From NCBI GenBank assembly GCA_030068075.1, contig CM057826.1:73319312-73383311 (forward strand): a DNA stretch of 64,000 nt, read 5' to 3'. A model generated the notes under the pieces. It saw nothing but the letters and a program-made list of their open reading frames with translations, made no database searches and was not told the DNA's origin. Both the position numbers and the translations under genes were made by a program. Positions 45,766 through 56,988 of this stretch are shown piece after piece (the stretch's first letter is position 1; each line of letters begins with the position of its first letter). Origin of the DNA: Paguma larvata (Eukaryota; Chordata; Mammalia; Carnivora; Viverridae).

Positions 45766-47429
45766 ATGACCATCTGCTCTTCATGTCATGTTTCTTAGCC
45801 ACATGAAAAGCTATTACTTAAAGATTCTGTTAATTGTCAGGGAACCAGGATTTAGCATCTCTCTTAAAGACCCATTGCTACGTTAAGCACTATTTTCAGG
45901 GTATGGTCAGCAAGTAGTCTATGAGTCTTATACAACATAGTTACTACAGGTTTGAAGACTCAACTCAGGAAACCCAGTTCACTTTGAGCATAAAATCCTT
46001 ATTGTTTGTTTTAGTGGATCATTCTGTAAGCAGCTCCAACATCTCATCTACAGTAACCCTCATCCCTCATTAGATGTGATGCTTAAGAGTTAAGGGACCA
46101 GTATTCACCTAGTTTCATCTCTGAAAATCCTCCTCCTTACATAGGAGTCAAAAGCAATAAAGATCTCATGCAATTCCTCTCCTTCTTTGCCAACAGATTT
46201 TGTTATTCATCAGACCTAGACCAGCTTTGCTCTCTTATGCAGAATATATGCCCAAAAGCCCACTTTGTACAAACAGGCATTTTTGTTTTGCTAATGAAAG
46301 CCAGCTCATTCAGAGTATGGGCTCTTCTGACAATGTTGGTTGCTAATTGCTTCTTTCATCTTTTTGTTGCTTTCTCTATGGATAAGCCATACAAAGCAGT
46401 TTAGATCAGTATTTTGTTTTGTTTTGTTTTTACTTATTGCTTTGATTTCCCATCATTTTGCAGGACTCCTCTTACAGAGACGAATCCAGTAATATCCAAA
46501 GTTTGGTGGAGTCATGTTAAGATAAATAACATAAAAACATAACTTCAAAATAAGATAAAATGTGGATATTTAAATAAATTAATTTATATACATTTATATT
46601 TACAGAAATGATTGAAAGATGAGAAATAAATTCTTCCTCTGGTGTCATCTATCAGAATTAGTTTTTATTATTGAGAACTTAGAAAAGTTTCTTTTAGATT
46701 CACAACTTTTTATTGGTAATGCTATTTCCCTTTTAGGATTTTGTCAAATATGCTGAAAACTTTATCAAGTTTCTTTCATTTATAAGCTGTATGTTTTAGA
46801 GGAATCTACTACAAACTTAATTCTGAAAACTCCACTCATCCAAATATTTCCATTACTAGGCCCCATAGATCCATTCAAATTAGAAAATGGATTTCGCTGG
46901 CATTTTCCTTTCAGATGCCAAATGCATTAGAGGCAGTAGGAATATTCTTGCAAACTGTTGTTATAGTGTCACAGTCAGCAGTAAGTTAGGACTATAAGAA
47001 AAATGACTTTGACTCTCACAAATATAAATTGCTAAGACAAATACAGTAATACGCTACTGTTACCTAAACTCCAGTTGCTATTTGGATTTCACCAGTTTTT
47101 CTATTTTTGTTCTTTTTCTGTTCCAGGATCTAATCTAGGATATGGCATTGCATGCGACCCTACTTGAATTTTATTGAGAAAAATTATAGTTAAGAAGTCA
47201 AATTTTATATTCACGACCATGGTGCCATTTTGAACCTTTTCATTTATTCAGTCTCTTTACATGCTTAACTACAATACATGGTCAAGTTCATATGTCATTC
47301 ATCCAGCAGTGTTCCCTCTGTTCTACAAGGACAGTTAGTCACATTCATACTTGAGCTCTCATTGTAGTGGGTTTGTGCTGTTACCATATCACTCACTGTC
47401 TTGCCAAACCCGTTTTACTTATGTTGTAC
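45766..47429. other. Unassigned DNA
   Basis: The stretch 47060-47165 ('ttttctgttccaggatctaa tc') resembles an antisense old L1 block, but weakly. No coding support for the 78-codon frame 46168-46404. Confidence 0.35.
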
Positions 47430-47560
47430 TAATTTTTACACTGAACTCTTTGAAGGGGCAAAATGCCTCATCATTTTTTCAACTTTAACTTCTAAGTGTC
47501 TAGTGCAGAGGAAGACAAATTGGAGTATTTAATAAAATATTTGCTTAATTGATATAAATT
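47430..47560 (+). mobile_element. L2-family LINE 3' relic
   Basis: 'actctttgaaggggcaaaat', 'aagtgtctagtgcagag' and 'tatttaataaaatatttgct taattgat' match the L2 3' end pattern (ctccttgagggcaggg, cctagcacagtgc, caataaatatttgttgaat). Confidence 0.6.
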
Positions 47561-48800
47561 GACTTTTTAGAGATGCAGCTATTGTTTATGTCTGTATAAT
47601 CAGTTTCAAAACAAAAATGAAAGTTGGCACTATTATTCACAGAAATACACTTTTTGTTTATTCTCCATTCCTCCCTTTCTCTCCAATCATTATGGCTCAT
47701 TCAGGCTCCTAGATTTTTTTTTTTTTGTTTTTTTTGTTTTTTTTTGCCTGGGTCTATACAAAGTTGCGACGGTGGAAAGTACATTTAGATAGGGCAGTTC
47801 CATCTTTCCGTACAACCAGTAAGTTTTCTTCAAGCTCTGAAAATTGGAGATTCATTACAGTAATACTTCTGACATCATAGTACATACATAACTGCCTTTA
47901 GATACGAAGGAGGTATTTGCCATCATTTTAGAAATTTTCTGGGTACTTTATCAATAAATGATAAATCAAGAAAAAATGATCCTATACTTATCAACAAAGC
48001 CAACATTTTAAAAATAAGATAAAATGTAAATATTCTGCTCCCGGAATTGGTTTTATGTTAGAAACGTCATGCTTATGAGGTAACTACAAATGCATCTGAT
48101 CTATATTAACTAAGGGAAATTCTTCCTTTTGTTTAAAGCTCTGGGTTTAACTGTATATAGTTTCCTAATATTTTAGTATTAACAGCATTTTCTACTTAAC
48201 TGGATATAGTTTAACTAGATATGGTTTCCTTATTAATATTTTAGTATTAACAATATTTTCTACTTTGTAATATTTTGAAAATAAACACATCTGATATTTC
48301 TATTTCAAAAATCATATTTGAAGAGAAAAACCTTTGAGAAATTGATATACTGCAAAAGAAAAAAGTTGACAACAATATCCATTAAATTAATAAACCTAAG
48401 ACCTAATTTTTCCTCATAATTAGGAAAATTCAAAGTTATTTTCTATTTCAGAATTGTTAACCAAGCTGGAAGCTTCAAGCAAGCTCTAGTGTATACGCTT
48501 GGGTGGGAGTGATGTGCCTATTGGTTTTCTACATGGCAATTCCTTTGCATGCTCATTAATGAGTCTTTGTGAACCTGACTTTGATGTGAGGGATCACTGT
48601 CATCTATTACGCAAAGAAGATATTTCTAATAGTCCTTATTTCTTATTGTCCAAATTTATTCAAGGACTATATGTACACCATAGACTGTACTTCCACTATT
48701 TACAAGTGTTTCAGGTAAAAAAAGAAGTATTTTCACTGAAAATTTGAGAAAAATTTGAGATGGTCTGAGAATTTTGTGACACATTAAGATATGATCGTTA
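47561..48800. other. Unassigned DNA with poly-T and a tandem duplication
   Basis: A T-rich run lies at 47716-47745 and a ~64-bp tandem duplication at 48149-48265. The 82-codon frame 48499-48747 has no recognised domain. Confidence 0.4.
48149..48265. repeat. Two-copy ~50-bp direct repeat
   Basis: 'atattttagtattaaca' and 'attttctactt' occur in both copies, 48149-48197 and 48213-48265, as does 'tttcct' upstream. The period is about 64 bases. The second copy has a short insertion. Confidence 0.85.
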
Positions 48801-48920
48801 GGTGCACCTGGCTAAATCAGTTGGTAGAGCATGAGACTCTTGATCTTGGAGTTTTAAGTTTGAACCCCATGCTGGATGTAGAGATTACTTCAAAATTAAA
48901 AAAAAATGAAAGAAAAAAAA
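48801..48920 (+). mobile_element. Older short CAN-SINE subtype
   Basis: 'ggtgcacctggctaaatcag ttggtagagcatgagactct', 'gatcttggagttttaagttt gaacccca' and 'gttggatgtagagattactt'-like end before an A-rich tail. This is the short CAN-SINE subtype without the felid middle block. It is tRNA-like, but the box A and B changes and repeat context make it a SINE and not a tRNA gene. Confidence 0.85.
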
Positions 48921-49052
48921 GATTTGGGTTTCAGGTTTGTGGGTAATTCTGTAGAAATTTTACTGACTTCATAATGATTACTAAGAGGACGGAGATTGGT
49001 GATAGATTAAAAATGGAACTTGTGAGTAGGTAGAGACTATTAGTTAACTGCA

Positions 49053-49767
49053 TGTGGGGAATAAGTTTAGGATTCTCTGAGCTTGTACAGATGGGTTAAC
49101 AAGGTATAAAGAATTAGAAAGCCACAGGATGAACACACGTAAGATTGGGTAAACTAGATTAGGTAAACAGGGCAAAGGCCCCTAGCATAGGACAAAAGTA
49201 TAGGAATAGGAAATCTCAGGATGAAAACATCCAAGACTAGGTAAATAGACTAAGTGTTCAGGGTGGAAGCACTTCCAATTTAGTACAATAGCAGAAAACT
49301 GCTTTCACCAAAATAGGTAAACAGGTAAACAGGGCTATAGACCACAGCAAGGCAAAGTTACCCTGAGTGAAGCTAATTAGCAAAAGAAAGGTGCCTTGAT
49401 GACCTTGCAGTAGCATGCTCTGTCTTTCTTGTTTGTCCCTTAGACAAGTTTAGGTAAACAGAGGTGACAGCCTCATGTCTGCTGTAAACAACACCCAGTG
49501 CCAGGATTTTGTTTGTATTGACTCAAACCTAACACTGTGTATCTTCAAAATCCCCTTCTCCCACGCCCATGAGTTAATGTTCATGGTTTCATTGTCTCTT
49601 TGTGCCCATCCTTCATGCTTGTAAGCCTTCTGATCCTAATTAAAACTGAGCAAGGACCCTTACTCGGGGCTCTTATCTCATCCCAGACATTAGCCTCTCT
49701 GGAACATCAACCCTGCATCCACTCTCTCACTGAATAACAGAAAACTCCAGGCCCACAGTCTATGACA
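49053..49767 (+). mobile_element. Solo ERV LTR, 715 bp
   Basis: Starts TGTGGGG and ends ...TATGACA. The six bases on each side (ACTGCA 49047-49052, ACTGCC 49768-49773) match at 5 of 6, again a 6-bp duplication as at 6886-7806. ATTAAA at 49639-49644 is the likely polyadenylation signal. The 5' half carries repeated 'aggtaaacag' motifs. No internal region follows, so it is a solo LTR. The family is not named. Confidence 0.65.
49639..49644 (+). promoter_or_regulatory. Probable LTR polyadenylation signal (ATTAAA)
   Basis: The common variant signal, about 125 bases before the LTR end. Position-based inference. Confidence 0.4.
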
Positions 49768-49799
49768 ACTGCCTACCACATATTTCTTATCCCCATGTT

Positions 49800-49948
49800 T
49801 TGGGGACACGTGTGTATGTGTTATGTGTGTGTGTGAATCTCTAGTGGTGTCAGCACAGAGCCCAATGGGGGGCTCAAATTCACAAACTGTAAGATCATGA
49901 CCTGAGCTGAAGCCTGACTCTTAACTGACTGAGCCACCCAGGCACCCC
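49800..49948 (-). mobile_element. CAN-SINE, antisense, 3' part replaced by GT-rich DNA
   Basis: 'gtcagcacagagcccaatgg', 'aagatcatgacctgagctga' and 'gactgagccacccaggcacccc' are intact. The usual GA stretch and tail complement are absent; GT-rich sequence (49809-49836) takes their place. Confidence 0.9.
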
Positions 49949-50294
49949 AATAATATTCACTTTTAAAATAGCTTATCTTGGAACATGTTTTTAAATAGTA
50001 TAAGAAAATACATTCAGTCTAAATTTTCTTACTTGACAGTAAGTCATTCTCAAGTGGGTTTGTACTTCAGCACAATTTAATTTTGACACGAATCTATGGG
50101 GCTTGTGTCAGACCATAAACCACTTTTAACTTGTCTTCAAAGTACAAAAACTGGGTTGTTCCCCTACAGGTATGCTTAATTGCAGAACGGGTTACCCAAC
50201 AGAACACAGGAACATCTAAATACAGGTACAACAAAGAAAATATATGGAAATTGGGTTTCAGAGTGAGAAAAGGAGAGAGGGTGAGGACCATAAC

Positions 50295-50516
50295 CATTTT
50301 TTTTGTTTTTTTTTTAATGTTTACTTATTTTCGAGAAAGAGAGAGACAGAGTGTGAGCCAGAGAGGGATAGAGAGAGAGGGAGACACAATCCAAAGCAGG
50401 ATCCAGGCTCTGAGCTGTCAGTACAGAGCCTGATGCAGGCCTCGAACTCATAAAACAAGAGATCATGACCTGAGCTGAAGTTGGATGCTCAACTAACTGT
50501 GCCACCCAGGTGCCCC
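50295..50516 (-). mobile_element. CAN-SINE (felid type), antisense
   Basis: T-rich tail complement, GA-rich stretch, 'caggatccaggctctgagct gtcagtac', 'gatcatgacctgagctgaag', 'gtgccacccaggtgcccc'. Exact 11-bp target-site duplication AGGACCATAAC at 50284-50294 and 50517-50527. Confidence 0.97.
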
Positions 50517-50774
50517 AGGACCATAACAGTTTTATGGGAGGCATTATAGTTAAGTACTCCAAACATCCATAATCTGAGGATAGACCCTACACATTTTCTG
50601 TCAGTCTCACATTTGGAAACCAGAGCATTCATATCCATGTCAGTAGATACAGAAAAGGTTATCTATACACTTCTGATGTTGCTATAGGTGGTGTCTTATA
50701 TCCTATAATCTTCCTCTTAAACCAGTCCAATAATGGTGGGCAAAAATATCAAGAAGTATACTTTTCCTTCTAGC

Positions 50775-51125
50775 AAATAGTAGTGATAATGATAACAGCT
50801 GATTTTTATCAAGTAATTTATTTTCTAGTAAATTGCCAAGTATGATATAACTCAACAAGTAGATGAGCTAAATACTATTATTATTGCTCTTTTACCTTAT
50901 TTTTAAGTAGGCTTCAAGCCCAGTGCAGAACTCAGTGGGAGGCTTGAACTCATGACCATGAATTGAGACCTGGGCAGAGATCAAAGTGTCAGCTGCTTAA
51001 CCAGTTGGCCCACCCAGGCACCCCATTATTGCTATTTTAAAGGTGAGGAAAGTGAATGCTAGAGAAATTAACTAATTTGCCCAGTGTTGTAGAGCAACTG
51101 TGAAGCCAGGACTGGAATATAGACC
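50775..51125 (-). mobile_element. MIR/L2-type relic split by a SINE
   Basis: 'gctaaatactattattattg' on the left and 'ttttaaaggtgaggaaagtg ... aactaatttgcccagtgttg tagagcaactgtgaagccag gactgga' on the right join into one antisense MIR-like unit once 50895-51024 is removed. Confidence 0.7.
50895..51024 (-). mobile_element. Older short CAN-SINE subtype, antisense, inside a MIR
   Basis: 'aagtaggcttcaagcccagt', 'gaggcttgaactcatgacca', 'gagacctgggcagagatcaa', 'cagttggcccacccaggcac'. Target-site duplication at 50880-50894 and 51025-51039 (attattgct[ca]tttta, 14 of 15). Confidence 0.9.
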
Positions 51126-51149
51126 TTCTTATTCAGATTTCTACACTCT

Positions 51150-51350
51150 TTAATGTTTATTTTTGAGAGAGAGAAAGAGAGAGAGAGAGCAGGGGAGGGG
51201 CAGAGAGAGAGGAAGACACAGAATCTGAAGCAAGCTCCAGGCTCCAAACTGTCAGCACAGAACCCGATGTGGGCCTCGAACTCAGGAGCTGTGAGAACAT
51301 GATTTGAGTCAAAGTCAGATGCTTAACTGACTGAGCCACCCAGGTACCCA
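51150..51350 (-). mobile_element. CAN-SINE (felid type), antisense
   Basis: 'aatgtttatttttgagagag', (GA)n, 'caagctccaggctccaaact gtcagcacag', 'gtgagaacatgatttgagtc', 'gagccacccaggtaccc'. Approximate target duplication: tttctacactctttaa before and tgtctacattcttaa after. Confidence 0.94.
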
Positions 51351-52156
51351 GAAATGTCTACATTCTTAAATTATGTTATTTAATTTTACATATAAACAGA
51401 TGGTTACTAATATGTTAGATTGAGTTATTTATTAAATTTCTGTTTTATTTCAAATAGAACTAGGAACTATTGGGTACCTCTTAATTTTTTTGATAAACCG
51501 AGTACAAGAAACCAATACACGTTATATTTATGCATACTTGATCCATTTTCCAGGAAATATAAGTTGTACAGTAACTCATGATTTATTTTCCAGCTGAATA
51601 TGCTTTTATAGATGAGATGGTGACTAACTGGAAGTTAGAATTTTATCATTTTAAAAGGCTTAGTCAGTCATTTGACTAATAGTTTCTACTGTTATGATTT
51701 ATTATACTGTTATTTATTATACAGTAGTTTAATAAGGTATTTTAAAACTTCCCATTCAGAAACAATGAAAAATGATTGAATTAAACTTGTCAACTTCCAG
51801 TATTTTCTTTAAAATAGTAAGAGAATGATCAATGTTTTTTCTATATTAAGTCAAAATTTTAAAGTATTATTTAAAAGCACTCATTTGCAAATTAAGGGTA
51901 ATTCACTACATTCATTAAAGCTACACCTACCTAAAATGATTTTCACTTGATTACGAATATTATGATTAAATGAGTCTTAGTATGCAAATATCACCTAAAT
52001 TCATTTAAATATTACTTAAATCACCAGCTCTTCTAATCATAGTTGACTTACTCAAAATACAAAGACTTCTACGAAATAAAAGTTAGAAATTACCATCCTG
52101 TAAAGTGTATGGATAATAGTAATTTTTAAGTAGCCTATTTGTCTTCCTTACTTTAA
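51351..52156. other. Unassigned AT-rich DNA
   Basis: Nothing recognised. Confidence 0.4.
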
Positions 52157-52168
52157 AATATGAAAGTG

Positions 52169-52339
52169 TTGGGTGCCTGGGTGGCTCATTCACTTAGGTG
52201 TCTGACTCTTGATTTAGGCTCGGGTCATGATCTCTCAGTTCATACTGAGAAGGCGGAGCCTGCTTGAGATTCACTTTCTCCCTCTCATTAGCGTGTGTGC
52301 TCTCTCTCTCAAAATAAATAAATAAGTATTAAAAAATAC
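52169..52339 (+). mobile_element. CAN-SINE, shortened middle
   Basis: 'gggtgcctgggtggctcatt', 'cgggtcatgatctctcagtt', a shortened 'gcggagcctgcttgagattc', CT-rich stretch and AAATAAATAAATAAG tail. Approximate target duplication 'aatatgaaagtg' before and 'aatatgaaaatg' after. Confidence 0.92.
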
Positions 52340-52589
52340 AATATGAAAATGTAATTAAACTTATAACAGTTCTTTTCTCAAAAAAGCAAGCATGGCATAT
52401 AAAATGTATGTATGTGTGGAATTAAAAATATGTAAGTGTATCTATGTAATGATTGTAACATTAAAATTTAGTATCTTTAATAACTAACATGATGATATTA
52501 AGAGAGTCACAAGTTCTTCCAATTCAAAGTGGTTATAATCATTTCTTCATGAGATGATATAAAATGATAGTAAGAATTACAAATTATCA

Positions 52590-52813
52590 GGGCACCTGAG
52601 AGGCTCAGTCAGTTGAGCGTCCAACTTCTGCTCAGGTCATGATTTTGCGGTCCGTGAGTTTGAGCTCTACATAGGGCTGTGTGCTAACAGCTCACAGCCT
52701 GGAGACTCCTTCACATTCTGTGTCTCCTTCTCTCTCTGCCTTTCCCCTGCTTGCTCTTTCTCTCTCTATCTAACCTAAATAAACATCAAAAAACTTTTTA
52801 AATAAAGAAAAAA
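52590..52813 (+). mobile_element. CAN-SINE (felid type)
   Basis: 'gggcacctgagaggctcagt', 'gctaacagctcacagcctgg', CT-rich stretch and 'ctaaataaacatcaaaaaac' tail. Target-site duplication at 52572-52585 (aagaattacaaatt) and 52814-52827 (aagaattacaattt), 13 of 14. Confidence 0.95.
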
Positions 52814-52834
52814 AAGAATTACAATTTATATGTT

Positions 52835-53015
52835 AAATATAGACCAGGTTTGGTGGTAAGCACCCTACGTGAATTATATCGCTATATAGTCAGTAAAAGT
52901 CTTTGAGTCTAGTGCTATTATAGTCCCCCATTAATCATATTAGTGAACTCTGGCTTTGAAATTAAGTAACTTCTACAGGATTACATGAGTAGCAAGGGGC
53001 TAAACAGGAGCTCAA
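52835..53015 (-). mobile_element. MIR/L2-type relic, antisense
   Basis: 'gtgctattatagtcccccat', 'gaaattaagtaacttctaca ggattacatgagtagcaagg ggctaaacaggagctcaagt ct' has the reverse-complement MIR 5'-half order (gaggttaagtaacttgcccaaggtcacacagctagtaag). Confidence 0.65.
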
Positions 53016-53028
53016 GTCTATGCTCATA

Positions 53029-53137
53029 TGGTAACTGGCTGGCTGAATTGGTGGAGCATGCAACTCTTGATTTCAAGGTTGTAAATTCAAGCCCCACATT
53101 GGGTGTACAACTTGCTTAAAAACATAATAATAAAAAA
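53029..53137 (+). mobile_element. Older short CAN-SINE subtype
   Basis: 'ggtaactggctggctgaatt ggtggagcatgcaactcttg', 'gatttcaaggttgtaaattc aagcccca' and 'ttgggtgtacaacttgctta' before an A/TAA tail. Target-site duplication GTCTATGCTCATA at 53016-53028 and GTCTTTGCTCATA at 53138-53150 (12 of 13). Confidence 0.92.
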
Positions 53138-53150
53138 GTCTTTGCTCATA

Positions 53151-54439
53151 ATTTTTGTGCTTTGTTTCCACAACAGAAAAGAGTAAAAGAAAAATTCAGA
53201 AATAGACTCTCTGTACATGTCTATTATTAAAGTTCTTTATGTGAAAATTCAAGAGTATGCTTATTCTGATGTCCATTTTGGAAGTGTGGGGATTCTGACA
53301 GGTAAAAATGAAAATAAAAATTTTAGTAATAGCATATCCCTTTTTTACTTAGTGATTTTTGTTCAACAGAACACTATTAACAGTGAGTATCACCATATGA
53401 GACAACAAATATCTCTTTAATTTTATCAGTGATGTAATCACAACAAAATTCTAACTGAGAGCTGGCTGTAAGGCTATCTCCCGGGTGTGATTACATGAAT
53501 TCCAAAATGTTTCTCACTTCATAGGAATATCCACTCAAGTGTCTATAAGTGTTGTTTTCTAAGAAAAGTTTGTAAGTACACTGAGTTACAGAAAACGATC
53601 ACTTTCCAGCCATCTTTTCGAGCATGCAACTATTGGTTAAACCTATGGAAACCTGATTTCTAAAGAAGTCACTATCCTAGTCTGAGAAAAAGCACCCATG
53701 TCTTAAGCACTGTGTTAGATTTAACAAAGCCTATTGCTCTATATTGTTAGTGCAAGAGGAGATGGCAATCTTTTCCAGAGGACCCAACCCTGCTACCACA
53801 GCACTCAACTTCTTAGATGAGTTTCCTTGCAGAAAAGAAGCAGCACTAAATACATTAAAGCGCATTTGATGTATTCACCACTTATTTCCAAAAACAAGGA
53901 AATTGCAAGTTTTGAAATGGTGCTATTTAAACAGTTTTGCAATTGCTTTTCAAGCATTTCCCACTACTTATACCCTCCTCCCATCTCTAACAGACTTCTA
54001 TTTAAAAGGGAGATATAGCATCAAAGTGTCATTTTATAGGTTCGGTGTAAACCTTTATTGATTTCTTTGGTTTGCCTTCTTTTGTGCCTTCCCAAATGAG
54101 GACAGGGAAAAAATCTGTTATTTTTCTATCATCGAAAACAGAAAAAATATTGTTGAACTCCAGCTGGACTTAATAGACACTGAATAATATGTCTTTCAGA
54201 AGCAAAGCAAATCCCTCTGAATTCGATCCTAGGGAAAACAGTTAATGACATTTCTTATACCAAAAACTTTAAAATTTTGAGAATTCTTCACCTTGAATAT
54301 TTGGAGGCCCTTATTATGATTAAGGATAGTAACAAAAATAACTGTAATGGCAGCAAATGCAAAAGAATGAATAATCCTAAGACAGTTACCATTCTCTTAA
54401 GAAGTGGAATGTGGAAATAAAAGCAAATCTGTATTTAAA
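53151..54439. other. Unassigned DNA
   Basis: No repeat or convincing coding signal. The 63- and 67-codon plus frames are unsupported. Confidence 0.4.
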
Positions 54440-54585
54440 AAAATAATAATATCTTGCTAAGTACTATGCAAAGCTTTTACACAAACTGTTTCTTTTAAAC
54501 TTCACCAACTCTTTGGAAGATATTGTTGCCGTGATTTAACAAATAATAAAACTGAGACTACCAAGAGTGAAGCAACTCTTGGTGA
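54440..54585 (-). mobile_element. MIR/L2-type relic, antisense
   Basis: 'gctaagtactatgcaaagc', 'tttcttttaaacttcaccaa', 'gatttaacaaataataaaac tgagactacc' read as a decayed reverse-complement MIR. Confidence 0.6.
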
Positions 54586-54610
54586 CTCTAAGAGTGAATT
54601 CACTCTTAGA
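54560..54610. repeat. Two adjacent perfect palindromes
   Basis: A 9-bp-arm hairpin (ACCAAGAGT 54560-54568, six-base loop, ACTCTTGGT 54575-54583). Next to it is a 24-bp gapless palindrome at 54587-54610 with 12-base arm TCTAAGAGTGAA and GAATTC at the centre. Both contain AAGAGTGAA, so arms of one can also pair with arms of the other. Confidence 0.95.
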
Positions 54611-56224
54611 TATGTACTACTCACCACCTGTGTTTATTCATTCAATTCTATGGCAATGAGTTCAACAGCAAAAATTCCCTAGTAGAGACTACATTCTAGC
54701 CAGGGACATACAGGAGTCCGTGCGCATGCACACACACACAAACACACAGGTTGGCAGATTAAAGATACAAAAAAGTCAGTGAAATCTTAACTTCAGATAA
54801 ATTTTAATGTAAAAATGTTCCAAGTGTTTCATGGTTAAAGGATGGTACCATATACTGTATTTTAATTATATGTATGTCCCATATACTGCATATTAAGATG
54901 CACCATTAAATCTGAATATCTAGTAGAGAATAATGTTTTTATTATAAACATATTCCACACAGTATTTAGAAATACTTATATGTGAAATTCAATTTAACCG
55001 AAATATTTCTTTTTATCTGGTGACTTTAGCACTCACACATGTACATACAAACTATATTGCTATATAGGATCAAGACAAATGTTATAGAGAACAATTTATC
55101 AGGGAATCAGAATAGGAAATATCAGCGAAGAGGTAGTTTCACGTTTAAAAAGATACTTAGAGACTACTTTACTTTGAAGGTAACATTTGAGGAAAGATCT
55201 GAAGACCATGATGGAACAAGCCAAAATAGGTCTAGAAAAGGAACTTTCTAGGCAGAGGAAATGACAAATGTAAAACAGTAAGTCACAGCTATATCATTTT
55301 GCATGAAGAGGAGTGACATAGAAAGCAAATGATATCAGACTGTAAGAATAAAAACTAGCACTTGACACTCAAGTGGGTTTTTGCTAGATTTCTCAACCAT
55401 AACTGTTGATAGATACATATGGAAGTACATATCCACTTGTTTCATGAAAATTTCTAAGAGCTAGATGCAAGCCATGTTGATATTAGGAAATATAGATAAT
55501 GGTATGTAGGTAGAGAACCAATGCACAAATAATTCATGTAGCTAGCCCATATTCCATCAGGTTTCAGTGTGAGATCTACATATACAATTTAATGTTCTAA
55601 ACCATTGTTACAAAGATCAACAGATAAATCACATCCATAAATTCTCTACTTCCAAAAACAATTAAAATTGTCCACAGCACACTTATATTGCACAGTAACT
55701 CCTTACCCTACCCTAAAGCGCAAATGGGTTTATGATCCTATACACTTTCATTACTAAGTTTTTCTTTTTCCACTTCAAGAAACTTCTTGTTTCAAGAACA
55801 ACATCTGTTGTTTTCAGTGACACAGATATATAAACTCTTGAATACACCATAAGCTTGTATGCCCATTTAAAACAAAAAAACCGAAAAACAAAAAGCCTCT
55901 AATTCAACATAGGAAATGTCTTCATGGGAAAATGAGGCCTCCCACTAAACTGTACTGTGTACCACCAGCACAGAAATAATTTTTAAAATGAGAAATGAAG
56001 TTTATAATTTTCTGGTGACATGTTATAAAGATCTTCTGAAGTCCAGAATGAATAACTTAGCAACTGAGATCTTAATGAGATATTAATCAATGGTTTTCCA
56101 TGACATCCACAATCCATGGTCAAATAAAAAGCAAGAAGCAGAACAGAGAGGAAGAAGATACTTCCCTAGTAGAAGAGGCAGAGACAACAATGATTTATTC
56201 ATAATGGAAAATATACTAATCCTT
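54611..56224. other. Unassigned DNA
   Basis: A short CA-rich run at 54728-54747. The stretch at about 55130-55280 ('gaaggtaacatttgaggaaa', 'aggcagaggaaatgacaaat gtaaaac') resembles a common mammalian interspersed repeat, but I cannot name the family. Confidence 0.4.
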
Positions 56225-56262
56225 TTTTTTAATTTTATAATAGTTTATTTTCAAATTGGTTT
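56225..56262 (-). mobile_element. Tiny carnivore L1 3' end, antisense
   Basis: T/A-rich start followed by 'tttattttcaaattggttta ca', which matches the reverse complement of the 'ggaaaccaatttgacaataaa' L1 3' terminus. Only about 40 bases, so low weight. Confidence 0.4.
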
Positions 56263-56971
56263 ACATATTGAGCTATTGAGCAGAAACTGATCTTGTAATG
56301 GCTTGAAAGAACTAAGGGACTGATTTAAGTGACTTATTCTAAGCTTTAAGTTACTTTTGGGAAAATTTAGCTAATTAGATAATAAAATTTTGTCTACATT
56401 TTAGTGATGTTAATGTAATGGATGCATCAAGTTTTCCACTATCGCTTTTTATATGGTACTTTCTAAGCAAGAAAATTAGTTTATATAGTACAGACATATA
56501 TAACTTTGGTAAACTATGTAAATTATATGCAGTCTTCTAAAAATATCCTATTCCTTTAATGAATAAACAGAGAATAAAAGTTATTTATTATAAATATTAA
56601 ACTATTTAATGAAATCCTGAAATATTTTTAACTTTCTGTATACGGTTTAATATGATTGGACTTATTCCAAGCACCAAACTAGTAATTTCTATTAATGATT
56701 CCCAGCTTGAGGATACATAGCACGGGAGTAGTAGCTCAAGGATAGATTTAGATATGGCCATTTCTTGTGGGTGCCAGACATGAATCTTAGGAATAAAGGT
56801 TTGATTAAAATCGTGACAATACTGTTGTACTGAAAAATTACAAAGAAGAAAAGGGCAGCAATTAGGAAATTGTGAAGTTTTTATCACTTAAAATTGTTAG
56901 TTAATAAAATTATTTTAAAGGGACATATTGTCTGTGACAATTATGAAGTCAATGTTGTAAATATGTAACAA
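56263..56971. other. Unassigned AT-rich DNA
   Basis: Nothing recognised. The 93-codon minus-strand frame 56606-56887 shows no domain. Confidence 0.4.
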
Positions 56972-56988
56972 AAATATACACTAATTTA

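Noticed and set aside
48801..48900. tRNA-like sequence at a SINE head
   Set aside because: Followed by the SINE body and A tail; acceptor-stem pairing is not maintained, so it is not a tRNA gene.
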